This document shows, one piece after another, positions 7,335 through 16,100 of a stretch of DNA of 20,926 nt. Below the pieces are notes generated by a model. It made no database searches and had not been told where the DNA came from. It worked only from the letters and a program-made list of their open reading frames with translations. The stretch's first letter is position 1; each line of letters starts with the position of its first letter. The DNA is from Gemmatimonadota bacterium (GTDB taxonomy: Bacteria; Gemmatimonadota; Gemmatimonadetes; Gemmatimonadales; GWC2-71-9). Location: NCBI GenBank assembly GCA_003221085.1, contig QHUD01000036.1, forward strand, positions 1-20,926, given 5' to 3'. The position numbers and the translations under genes were made by a program.

Positions 7335-8154
7335 GCGCGTCGAGGCGCTCGCTTCCCAAAAGCGGGAACGCTACGGCCAGCCCGAGCACGCCCTGTTCGC
7401 CGAGTTCCGGGCCGCGCTCGCGCGCGGTGAGGTCCGCGCCGCCGAGCGGGCGCGCGAGGGGGTGTGGCGCGTCAACGCGTGGGTCAAGCAGGGAATCCTC
7501 GTCGGGTTCCGCATGGGCGTCCTCGCCGACATGTCGGCGCACGCGACGCTCAGGTTCTTCGACAAGGACACGTACCCGGTTCGGCCAACCACGCTGGCGG
7601 ACGGCGTGCGCATCGTCCCGGGTGGATCGAGCATCCGCGACGGCGCCTACGTGGCCCCGGGCGTGGTCTGCATGCCGCCGATGTACGTGAATGTGGGCGC
7701 GTACGTGGACGAGGGCACGATGATCGACAGCCATGCGCTCGTCGGCTCGTGCGCCCAGATCGGCAAGCGGGTCCACCTCTCGGCCGCGGCCCAGATCGGG
7801 GGCGTGCTCGAGCCCGTCGGGGCGCTGCCCGTGATCATCGAGGACGACACGCTGGTGGGCGGCGGGTGCGGAGTCTACGAGGGCACGATCGTGCGCGACC
7901 GCGTCGTCCTCGCGCCCGGCACTATTCTCACAGGATCGACGCCCGTCTACGACCTGGTGCGCGACCAGGTGTACCGGCGCGACGGGGACCGGCCGCTCGA
8001 GATTCCCAGCGGGGCGGTCGTGGTGCCGGGCGCGCGGGGCGCCCCGGGTGCGGCGGCCGCGCGGTGGGGCATCTCGCTCTACGCACCGGTGATCGTGAAG
8101 TATCGGGACGAGAAGACGGACGCCGCGACTCTGCTCGAGGAGTACCTGCGATGA
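7321..8154 (+). CDS. dapD: 2,3,4,5-tetrahydropyridine-2,6-dicarboxylate N-succinyltransferase
   Basis: 277 residues, close to E. coli DapD (274). It transfers succinyl from succinyl-CoA to tetrahydrodipicolinate, which defines the succinylase branch of lysine/DAP synthesis. A helical N-terminal domain (1 to about 90) precedes a left-handed beta-helix of hexapeptide repeats. The family segments GAYVDEGTMID (126-136, catalytic Asp136), VGSCAQIGKRVHLS (141-154) and GGVLEP (160-165) are clear, and SLYAPVIVK (252-260) is typical of the C-terminus. The ATG at 7321 is preferred, giving a 14-nt overlap with dapA. A TTG at 7288 would add 11 residues; no clear Shine-Dalgarno separates the two. Confidence 0.94.
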   Translation: MSLRERVEALASQKRERYGQPEHALFAEFRAALARGEVRAAERAREGVWRVNAWVKQGILVGFRMGVLADMSAHATLRFFDKDTYPVRPTTLADGVRIVPGGSSIRDGAYVAPGVVCMPPMYVNVGAYVDEGTMIDSHALVGSCAQIGKRVHLSAAAQIGGVLEPVGALPVIIEDDTLVGGGCGVYEGTIVRDRVVLAPGTILTGSTPVYDLVRDQVYRRDGDRPLEIPSGAVVVPGARGAPGAAAARWGISLYAPVIVKYRDEKTDAATLLEEYLR

Positions 8155-8963
8155 AGCAACAGCGTGTGGCGGTGTTGGGGCTCGGGAAGATCGGCAACAT
8201 CCTGCTGCAGGGGCTCCTCAAGGCGGGCCTTCCCCCGGGGAACGCGGTCGCCACCGTACGGCACCCGGAGCGGGCGCAGGCGCTTGGAAAGGAGCGCGCC
8301 ATTCCCGTGGGAACGGACAATCGCGCGGCGGTACGGGGTGCCGACGTGGTCATCATCGCCGTCAAGCCGCAGAACGTGCGCGAGCTGCTCGAGGAGATCC
8401 GCGCAGACGTGACGCCCGCGCAGCTCGTGATCTCGGTCGCCGCCTCCGTCCCGACGGGGTTCATCGAGAATCTCCTCGCGACAGCGACTCCGGTCATCCG
8501 AGCCATGCCCAACACCCCGAGCCAGGTGGGCGCGGGCATGACCGGCATCTGCCGCGGGAAGCACGCGACGGACGCGCATCTCGACACCGCCCGGCGGCTG
8601 TTCGACACCGTGGGCCGCACGGTGGTGGTGGACGAAAAGCATATGGACGCGGTGACCGGTCTCTCCGCGAGCGGTCCGGCGTTCGTCTACATCATTCTCG
8701 AGTCGCTCGCGGAAGCGGGCGTGAAGGTCGGTTTACCGCGCGACATCGCCACGGTCCTGTCGGCGCAGACCCTGCTCGGCGCCGCGAAGGTGCAGCTCGA
8801 CACCGGCGATCACCCGGCCCTGCTCAAGGACACCGTCACCACACCGGCTGGCTGCACTATCGACGGCATCCTCGAGCTCGAAGAGGGCAAGCTGCGCGTG
8901 ACCCTCATCAAGGCCGTGGTGAAAGCCACCCAGCGCGCCAAAGAGCTGATGTTCGAGAAGTAG
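8151..8963 (+). CDS. proC: Pyrroline-5-carboxylate reductase
   Basis: 270 residues. It reduces pyrroline-5-carboxylate to proline with NAD(P)H. An N-terminal Rossmann fold starts VAVLGLGKIG (6-15), followed by VKPQNV (71-76), MPNTP (119-123), GLSASGPAF (170-178) and the C-terminal active-site loop VTTPAGCT (229-236, usually VTTPGGTT). The ATG at 8151 overlaps the dapD stop as ATGA, so this proline gene is translationally tied to the lysine operon although it is not part of lysine synthesis. It is last gene of the operon, and the convergent gene ends 6 nt downstream, leaving no room for a separate terminator. Confidence 0.95.
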   Translation: MKQQRVAVLGLGKIGNILLQGLLKAGLPPGNAVATVRHPERAQALGKERAIPVGTDNRAAVRGADVVIIAVKPQNVRELLEEIRADVTPAQLVISVAASVPTGFIENLLATATPVIRAMPNTPSQVGAGMTGICRGKHATDAHLDTARRLFDTVGRTVVVDEKHMDAVTGLSASGPAFVYIILESLAEAGVKVGLPRDIATVLSAQTLLGAAKVQLDTGDHPALLKDTVTTPAGCTIDGILELEEGKLRVTLIKAVVKATQRAKELMFEK

Positions 8964-8969
8964 CTGAGG

Positions 8970-9266
8970 CTATTTGTAGTCCTGAAACAGTTCGGTGAGG
9001 AGCCGGACTCCGAGCGGCTTGTACTTGAGCACGTGCGTGAGGCGAACCTCCTCCCCCACCCGCTCCACGCGCGTCTCGAGCAGCTCGAACTCCTTCGCGT
9101 CGCCCAGCCCCAGCTGATTCAGGCGCTCGGCTTCTCCCTTGCACACGTCGCCGGGCGTGGGCTTGGGATTCGGGTAGGCGTCCTCGTGATGCCGACGGAG
9201 CGCGTCCCAATGCTCCTCGCCGGCGCGCTCCACCGATTCACGGATGTCGTCGCGGCTGAACGGCAT
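8970..9266 (-). CDS. Small hypothetical protein
   Basis: 98 residues, rich in charged residues, with no signal peptide or membrane segment. It is probably a small mixed helix/strand cytoplasmic protein. I do not recognise the family. It reads continuously from an ATG at 9266, without a strong Shine-Dalgarno, and follows the membrane protein gene by only 9 nt. Translational coupling to that gene is therefore likely. Its stop faces the proC stop across 6 nt. That tight fit between two neighbours supports a real gene. Confidence 0.6.
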   Translation of the reverse strand: MPFSRDDIRESVERAGEEHWDALRRHHEDAYPNPKPTPGDVCKGEAERLNQLGLGDAKEFELLETRVERVGEEVRLTHVLKYKPLGVRLLTELFQDYK

Positions 9267-9275
9267 GCGGAGAAG

Positions 9276-10025
9276 CTACCGCACGGGGAGCTCCACGTGC
9301 AGGTGGTCGCCCGTGCCGACGTGCCGGAGAGTCGCGAACCCCATGCTCCAAAAGTACGCCTGCACCAACCGATTCTTGACCTCGCTCCGACCGCCGGTTC
9401 GCAGGTCCGCGGCGTGCGCGTAGCCGTCGCGTTGCACGTAATGCAGCGACCCGTCGTTCGGGGCGAGGCCCATCGCCGCGTAGTCCTCCGGCCCGCGGGC
9501 GAGATCCGTGACCACGAGGTCCCGGTCGGCCAGGATCAGCGTCGAGAGTGCGACGCGGAGCAGTGGGTGGAGTGACGTGTAGTATGCCCGCACGTGATCC
9601 GACTTGGCATTGGCGCTCGACAGGTAGATCAAAGCATAGCCACAGTACGCAACCACGAGCGGGAGCGCGAAGCGCCGAGCGATGAGCGCGAGCTGGACGC
9701 GGCCGGTGAAGCGGTGCCACGCCCACGCCGCGTACGCGGTGACTACGCCCGCGGTGCATGCGGTGCCGCCCGCGAGCGCGAGCACCGTGGAATAGGCTTG
9801 GTGAGAGTAAAGGAACACGGCCACTTTGACGAGCACGAGAAACGGCAGCAAGGCCACCACTAGAGCTTTCGCGGCCAGGCGGACGACCCTTCGGGGCCAC
9901 TTCCCACCGTGCCCTGCGGAGTGCCCGGCCGTCACGGGCCCGGCCGCGATACGCTCCCACTCGCGGAGCGCGCTCGAGTCGAGGGGCGGAAGGGTCACGG
10001 GGCACCCTACGGGCGGACCCTGCAT
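9276..10025 (-). CDS. Three-helix membrane protein with possible M15/LAS-like peptidase domain
   Basis: 249 residues. Hydrophobic helices are at about 53-74, 80-100 and 113-136, followed by a soluble C-terminal domain of about 110 residues. That domain contains SLHYVQRDGYAHAADL (193-208) and GDHLHVELP (239-247), an H...D...HxH arrangement (His195, Asp207, His241, His243). It recalls the zinc site of LAS/M15 peptidases (VanY, D-Ala-D-Ala carboxypeptidases), but the first His to Asp spacing is 12 rather than the usual 7, so the assignment is tentative. If correct, it would act on peptidoglycan peptides from the inner membrane. The ATG at 10025 lacks a strong ribosome-binding site. The gene is divergent from the DUF4349 lipoprotein gene. 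Confidence 0.6.
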   Translation of the reverse strand: MQGPPVGCPVTLPPLDSSALREWERIAAGPVTAGHSAGHGGKWPRRVVRLAAKALVVALLPFLVLVKVAVFLYSHQAYSTVLALAGGTACTAGVVTAYAAWAWHRFTGRVQLALIARRFALPLVVAYCGYALIYLSSANAKSDHVRAYYTSLHPLLRVALSTLILADRDLVVTDLARGPEDYAAMGLAPNDGSLHYVQRDGYAHAADLRTGGRSEVKNRLVQAYFWSMGFATLRHVGTGDHLHVELPVR

Positions 10026-10094
10026 CAGGTTTTACCACCAGGCACGCCCTCCTGTAACTGAATTATCACGACCTGATCGATTACTGCTCATCGT

Positions 10095-10108
10095 GCCGTG
10101 TGCACGGC
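10095..10108. promoter_or_regulatory. Inverted repeat in divergent intergenic region
   Basis: GCCGTG (10095-10100) and CACGGC (10103-10108) form a 6-bp dyad separated by TG, in the 131-nt space between the divergent membrane-protein and DUF4349 genes. It is placed where a shared operator could sit. No clear -35/-10 pair could be assigned on either strand. Confidence 0.25.
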
Positions 10109-10156
10109 GTCACGTGCCGAGCGTCTCTTACAGACGACCTCTGATCAGGAGACGCC

Positions 10157-11053
10157 ATGCGACCGATCCCCACGCTGCTCTGTGCCGCCGCTCTTGCCGC
10201 GACCGCCTGCACCGCGGCCCCGGAGAAGGAACCGTACGCCGAGGCACGGGACCGAGCTGGCTTCGCGCAGGCCGCGCGCACGGACGTGGCCGCTCGTGCG
10301 CCTGTGTCGATGGTACTGCAGCAGAAAGCCGTGGCCACGGCGGCAGAGGTCGCGTTGTTTTCGCGCGCCAGCCTCGCCCCGAGCATGGTGATCCGCACGG
10401 GACAGGCCAGCATTGAAGTCGACTCGCTCGAGCGAGCAGTCGCGCAGGTGCGCCTGCTCGCCGCGCGGGTCGGTGGATACGTCGCCAACACAGTGATGCA
10501 GACCGGCCGCGGTGACCTGCGCTCGGCGAGCCTCGAGGTCAAGATCCCGGCCGAGCGGTTTGACGACGGGCTCAACGGGCTCGCTCCGCTCGGGAAGCTC
10601 GAATCCGTGAACGTCCTCGCCGAGGACGTGGGAGAGGAATTCACCGACGTCACCGCCCGCATGGAGAACTCCCGGCGGCTCGAATCCCGCCTGATCGATC
10701 TGCTGGCGAGAGGCACCGGCAAATTGAAGGACGTCCTGGAGGTGGAGCAGGAGCTGGCGCGAGTGCGCGGAGAGATCGAGCGCACCGAAGGGCGGCTGCG
10801 CTACCTCCGCGCTCACGCGGTGCTCAGCACCCTCACGATCGCCGTCCACGAACCCGTCCCGGTCGTGGGACACGCGGGATCAAGCGTCATCGGCGAAGCG
10901 TTCAAGCAGGCGTGGCGGAACTTTGTCGCCCTCGTGGCAGCCTGCATTCGCGGGCTCGGCATCGTCATCCCGCTCGGCGTGCTCGTGACGGCGGCGTGGC
11001 TGAGTGTGACGCGCTGGCGGAAGGGGCGATCGCTGCGCACCGCGGACACTTGA
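10157..11053 (+). CDS. DUF4349-domain lipoprotein/membrane protein
   Basis: 298 residues. The N-terminal signal has a plausible lipobox ending at Cys18 (LAATAC), although -3 is Ala rather than the preferred Leu. The DUF4349 domain (about 75-245) shows its usual order: an Arg-Thr-Gly-Gln-Ala strand, ARVGGYVAN, EVKIPAERFDDGLNGLAPLG, EDVGEEFTDVTARMEN, a coiled-coil segment (about 190-225) with VLEVEQELARVRGEIE, and a final TLTIAVHE strand. A transmembrane helix follows (about 252-282) with a basic tail. The protein therefore projects a beta domain and coiled coil into the periplasm. The biochemical function of the family is not established. The ATG at 10157 has AGGAG 7 nt upstream. Confidence 0.88.
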   Translation: MRPIPTLLCAAALAATACTAAPEKEPYAEARDRAGFAQAARTDVAARAPVSMVLQQKAVATAAEVALFSRASLAPSMVIRTGQASIEVDSLERAVAQVRLLAARVGGYVANTVMQTGRGDLRSASLEVKIPAERFDDGLNGLAPLGKLESVNVLAEDVGEEFTDVTARMENSRRLESRLIDLLARGTGKLKDVLEVEQELARVRGEIERTEGRLRYLRAHAVLSTLTIAVHEPVPVVGHAGSSVIGEAFKQAWRNFVALVAACIRGLGIVIPLGVLVTAAWLSVTRWRKGRSLRTADT

Positions 11054-11075
11054 TCATTAGCATTAGAGGTGGTCT

Positions 11076-11091
11076 GTTGCGTCGCCGCAAC
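11076..11091 (+). terminator. Weak hairpin downstream of the DUF4349 gene
   Basis: GTTGCG (11076-11081) pairs with CGCAAC (11086-11091) around a TCGC loop, 22 nt after the DUF4349 stop. There is no T-run, so it is at best a weak or factor-dependent terminator, or leader structure for the PQQ gene that starts at 11159. Confidence 0.25.
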
Positions 11092-11158
11092 GCTCCTGCT
11101 GCCGGCGCTCATGCCTCGACTGTTGTCCGAAACTTGCGACGCGTGGAGGCAACACCCT

Positions 11159-13118
11159 ATGGCTCGTTCGGTCCGTGGGTCGGTCCTCGGGCGGCTCGCG
11201 CTCGCGAGCGCCTCGGTCGGGATCGGTATGTGCGGGATATCCTGTGCCCCCGGTAACCCCGCGACCTCGAGCCTTCCGGCGGTGTTTTCGACCGATCAAG
11301 CCAACCGAGGTCGTCAGGTCTACGGCGCCTCGTGTGCCGAGTGCCATGGCGACGAGCTGCAGGGAATGACCGCACCGGCGCTCGCCGGTCCCGAGTTCGC
11401 TCGCCGGTGGGACGCCCCCGAGCGCTCCGCCCGCGACTTGTTCGACGTGCTGCGCACCTCGATGCCGAAGCTCACGATGGGCTCGCTAAAGCCCGACGAT
11501 TACCGCGCGGTGTTCGCCTACCTGTTGCAGCGTAACGGCTGGCCCGCCGGATCCAGACAATTCGACGCCTCGGATACCCTGCTCCAGCTGATTCGCCTCG
11601 ACCGTAGCACCGCCAGCGCAGCGGTGGCCCGGCTCGCCGCGCCCGAATTCATTCGGGGGGAGGGCGTGCCACCGTCCGACGCCGGCCCGAGTCAACGCGA
11701 GCTCCTCAATCCAGACTCGGCTGACTGGCTCTACCATACCGGCAATTTCTTCGGCTCGCGGTACTCCAAGCTCAGCCAGTTCGCTCCCGCCAACGTCGGA
11801 CGCCTCACGGTGGCCTGCGTCTTTCAGCTCGGCTCAGGCGAGACGTTCCAGACGGGCCCCCTCGTCTACCGCGGCGTGATGTACCTCACCACGGTGCGCC
11901 ATACGGTAGCGATCGACGCCGCGACGTGCCGTCCCCGGTGGCGTCACACGTGGCAGCCGAGAGACTACGAGCTCTGGCCGATGAACCGCGGTGTGGCGCT
12001 GGCGCGGGGCTACGTCGTTCGCGGCACGGCTGACGGCTACCTCCTGGGGCTCGACGCCCGGGACGGCAAGCTGCTCTGGGCACGCCACATCGCTCATCCG
12101 GACGTGGGCGAGACCATCACGATGCCGCCGCTCGCGTATGACGACCTCGTCGTGATCGGGCCCGCCGGTGGCGAGAACAGCATTCGGGGGTGGATCGGGG
12201 CCTTTCGGCTCTCCGACGGCGCGCCTGTGTGGCGGTTCAACACCGTACCCGGCCCGGGCGAGCCGGGAGCGGAGACCTGGGCGAACCCCAGGGGCGTTCC
12301 CCAGGGAGGCGGGGCGGTTTGGAGTCCGCTCGCGCTCGATCCGGCCAAGGGAGAGCTGTACGTCGCCGTCACGAACCCCGCCCCCGACCTCGCCGGTCAT
12401 CTCCGACCCGGGACGAATCTCTATACCAACGCCCTCGTGGCCCTCGATATCCGGACGGGTAAGCTCCAGTGGTATGATCAGCTCCTCCCCGGCGACACGC
12501 ACGATTGGGACCTGACGCAGGTCTCGCCCCTCTTCCGTGAGACGGTCGACGGCCGCGAGCGGAGTTTGATCACAACCACGGGCAAGGCCGGCCGTCGAGT
12601 GGAACGGGCCGGCGCACGATCCCAACACACACTTGCTCTACGTGCCAGCCGTGGACTGGTGCGGCACGTATCAGGCTGGGAGGACCGCGCGCCACGTGCC
12701 CGGTACCCTGTACATGGGCGGTGGGTACGCATCGGATTCTGTCGCCGAGGCCCGGGGGTGGCTCACGGCCGTGGACGCAGCGCGTGGGACGGTGCGCTGG
12801 CGATACCGGTCCCCGAAACCGATGGTCGCGGGCGTGACCGCGACCGCCGGGGGGCTGGTCTTCACCGGCGAGGTAACGGGAGACTTCCTCGCGCTCGACG
12901 CCGAGCAAGGCCGGGTCCTGTACCGCTTCTACACAGGAGCGGGAATCCTGGGAGGTGTCGTGACATACGCCGTGAACGGCGAGCAGTACGTCGCCGCCGC
13001 CTCCGGCGGCGGGTCGTACAACTTCGGTCGCGAGGGATCGCCGACCGTGTTCGTCTTCTCGCTTCCCGCTACCGCGAAACCACCTTCACTTCCCTTACCT
13101 CAATCGGCGCGCCGCTGA
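11159..13118 (+). pseudogene. Cytochrome c-PQQ-dependent dehydrogenase, broken by one frameshift near 12593
   Basis: Secreted quinoprotein alcohol/sugar dehydrogenase-like protein in two frames. The first frame (11159 to about 12592, 478 residues) has a signal or lipoprotein leader (GISC, Cys29), a cytochrome c domain with CAECH (59-63) and candidate Met ligands near 102-107, then PQQ propeller repeats beginning DWLYHTGNFFGSRYSKLSQF, and GDTHDWD, a typical PQQ-enzyme segment. After LITTTGKAG the frame turns into arginine-rich nonsense. The correct continuation VEWNGPAHDPNTHLLY resumes at 12594, one base later, and runs 174 residues to the TGA at 13116-13118. One extra base in GGCCGGCC (or two missing) explains it. 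No other break is seen, so a sequencing or assembly error is as likely as a real mutation. The ATG at 11159 has GGAGG 9 nt upstream and is preferred to an unsupported GTG at 11069. The substrate is unknown. Confidence 0.85.
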
Positions 13119-16100
13119 CTAGGATCGGCGCCTGGCGCTCCTGCGCCGTCTTGTTGAACGCGGCGACATCGGTCCGGACCAGCTCGTTGAACTTCGCGAC
13201 GTGGTCGGCGAGCGCCGTGCGCAGCTCCTTCAGCCGCGCCGCGACGACCTCGTTCGGCGGCTGGGCGTAGGCCAGGGCGAGGCCGAAGCCGAGTCCCTGC
13301 AGCCGCTCCTGAAAGCGGTTGAGGTAGTGGATGTCGTCCTGCCCGGCGTCACGCTGCACGTCGGAATTGTACAAGCTGTCCTTGAGCTCCTTGAGCTTCC
13401 GGCCCAGCTCGCGCCCCTGGCGCGTGACGGGTGCGGCCGCCGCCGTGTCGCCCGCCGCGTTATCCCGCAGCGCCTGCTGGGTATTCTTGAGCTGCGTTTC
13501 GAGGCTCACGACGCGGTTCAGCATCTCGTTCAGCGCCGACATGGCGTTGCGCCATTCGAGCCCGGCGCGAAGTTGCGCCGCGAACCGGGCAGGATCACCG
13601 CCCAGGATCGGATCGGGTTCCACCGTAACCGTCTTGGTCGCCGTGCGGCCCCCGGCCGCGACCGTAACGGTGTACATCCCGGGGACGGCCCGAGGGCCGA
13701 CCACGTTCCGGAACGGATTCTCCTCCTCCTCTGCGCCCGTGGGACGCTCGAAGTTGAGCCGGGTCGGCCCGGCGTGGCGGAGGTTCCAGACGTAGCGATT
13801 CACGCCCTGCTTCCCTGGCCCGGTCGAATCGACGACCACGGTGTCGCCACGGCTGTCCGTGACGGTCACGATCACCCGTCCGCGGCGCGAGCGTCCCCGC
13901 TCTCCCTCCCCCTGAGATCCAGCCGAGCCCGTGTCCACGGCGGCCTTGAGGTAGTAATCGATCACCGCGCCGGCCGGCGCGTTCGGCGTGGTGAACCGCG
14001 TCGGGGCCATGCCCGAGCGCCGCGGGCGCACGCGGATCTGCGCCGGCAGGGTCGAGAACACGTGGACGTCCGACGCGACGACCTCGGGCGTGAGCTCCTC
14101 CAGCGGGGTGATGTTGTCGAGGACGAACAACCCGCGGCCGTGGGTCGCGATCACCAGGTCGTGCGAGCGTTTGACGAACTGCAGGTCGTAGACCGGCACT
14201 GTGGGGAACTCGGGCCTGAGGGGCTTCCAGCTCGCGCCGCCGTCCCGCGAGTACCACAGCGCGGCGTCGGTGCCGAGGACCAGGAAGCCCCGCACGTTCG
14301 GGTTCTCGCGCACTACATGCCCGGGGACGTCCGGCGGGAGACCCTTCCCGATGTCGGTCCACGTCTTGCCGTAGTCGCCGGTCTTGTAGACGTACAGGTG
14401 CCGGTCGTCGAGCTGGTGACGGTCGATGGCGATGTAGGCGGCGCCCGGGTCGAACGGCGAGATCCCGATCTGGTACACCCGCCCCTCCAGGTCCTTGGCC
14501 ATTCCGGGGAAGTGACCCGATACGTTCGTCCACGTCTTGCCGCCGTCCCGGGTCACCTGCACGAGCCCGTCGTCCGTGCCGACCCAGATCACGTTGGAAT
14601 CGGTTGGTGCGAGGTTGACGGTGAGGATGGTATTGTAGGTCTCCGCGCCCGAGATGTCGTAGTTGATGGGGCCGCCGCTCGTGACCTGCTTCGACTTGTC
14701 GTTCCGGGTGAGATCGGGACTGATCGTGGCCCAGTGCTCGCCGCCATCCGTTGTCTTGAACACGACGTTGCCGCCGAGGTAGACCGTATTCGCGTCGCGC
14801 GGTGATACGGCGATGGGCGATGTCCAATTGAAGCGATACTTCAGGTTCGCGGGCTTCATCTCGGTCACGCCGGAGAGGTACGGCCGGATGGCGCGGGTCA
14901 CCCCCGTCTTGAGGTCCACGCGCGTGATGTTGCCGTTCTGCGAATCCACATAGAGAATCGACGAGTCGCTCGGCGCCGGCACCGCATACTCACCGTCGCC
15001 GCCCGTGACCGTGAACCACTCGGAGCCGTTCAGGCCGACAGCGCCACCCCCACCTCCGCCACCGCCCCCTCCTCCCGCTACGCCGCTCGACGGCCCGCAC
15101 CACGCGTTGTTGTCCTGGAGGCCGCCGCACAACATGTACGGGGTGTTATTGTCGGCCGCCACCATGTAGAACTGCCCAATCGGCAGATTGTTCAGGAAGC
15201 GCCAGCTCCTGGCGCCGTTCTCGGTCACGTACACGCCGCCGTCGTTCCCCTGGATCATGCGGTCGGGGTTCTGCGGGTCGATCCACAACGCATGATGGTC
15301 CACGTGAACACCGCGGTCGATCGGCGTGGTCGTCTTGCCTCCGTCGTCCGAGCGGAGCAGCAGGTACGACGAAAAGAACACCTTGCGGTCGTCCACGGGC
15401 GAAACGTGCAGCAGCGAGAAGTAGAACGGCCGGGCGGAGAGTCCGTGGAAATCCGAGACCTTGGTCCAGTGGTCGCCCTGGTCCTTCGAATCCCACAGCA
15501 TCCCCTGCTTGGTCTCGACGAGCGCATACACGTGGCTGGGACTGGTGGCAGCGGCGGCCACAGCGATGCGGCCGAGCGGGCTGGGTGGGAGACCCTCGCT
15601 CAGGCGTTCCCACGTGACGCCGCCGTCCTTGGATCGATAGATGCCGCTCCCCGCGCCGCCGGACACGAGCTCCCACGGATAGCGCACGAACTGCCACATG
15701 CCGGCGAACAGCAGCCGGGGGTTGCCCGGCACCATGATCAAATCCGTGGCGCCGGTCGTGTCGTTCACGAACAGCACTTTCTGCCAGGTCTTGCCGCCGT
15801 CCGTGGTTCGGAACACACCGCGCTCGGGGTTGGGGCCCCACACATGGCCCAGCGCGGCTACCAACACGACGTCGGGGTTGGTGGGATCGATCACGATCCG
15901 TGTGATCTGCCCGACGTCACGGAGGCCCATGAACTGCCAGGTCTTGGCGGCGTCGGGAGACATGAACACGCCGCGGCCGTCGACGACGTCGTTCCGTGGG
16001 TTCCCCTCCCCGGTGCCCACCCAGACGACGTTCGGGTTCGAGGGTGCGAGCGCGATGGCGCCGATCGACGCCGTCGGCTGCTCCTTGAAGACCGCTTCCC

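Noticed and set aside
11051..11066. CATTAG direct repeat after the DUF4349 stop
   Set aside because: Only two 6-bp copies; too short to call a repeat or attachment site.
11069..11158. N-terminal extension of the PQQ gene from a GTG at 11069
   Set aside because: It has no good ribosome-binding site and would put 30 residues before a normal export signal; the ATG at 11159 has GGAGG at proper spacing.
13201..14805. 534-codon open frame on the plus strand
   Set aside because: It lies antisense to the Asp-box gene, whose translation shows nine Asp-boxes. The antisense product is Arg/Val/Asp-rich without motifs, as expected for shadows in GC-rich DNA.
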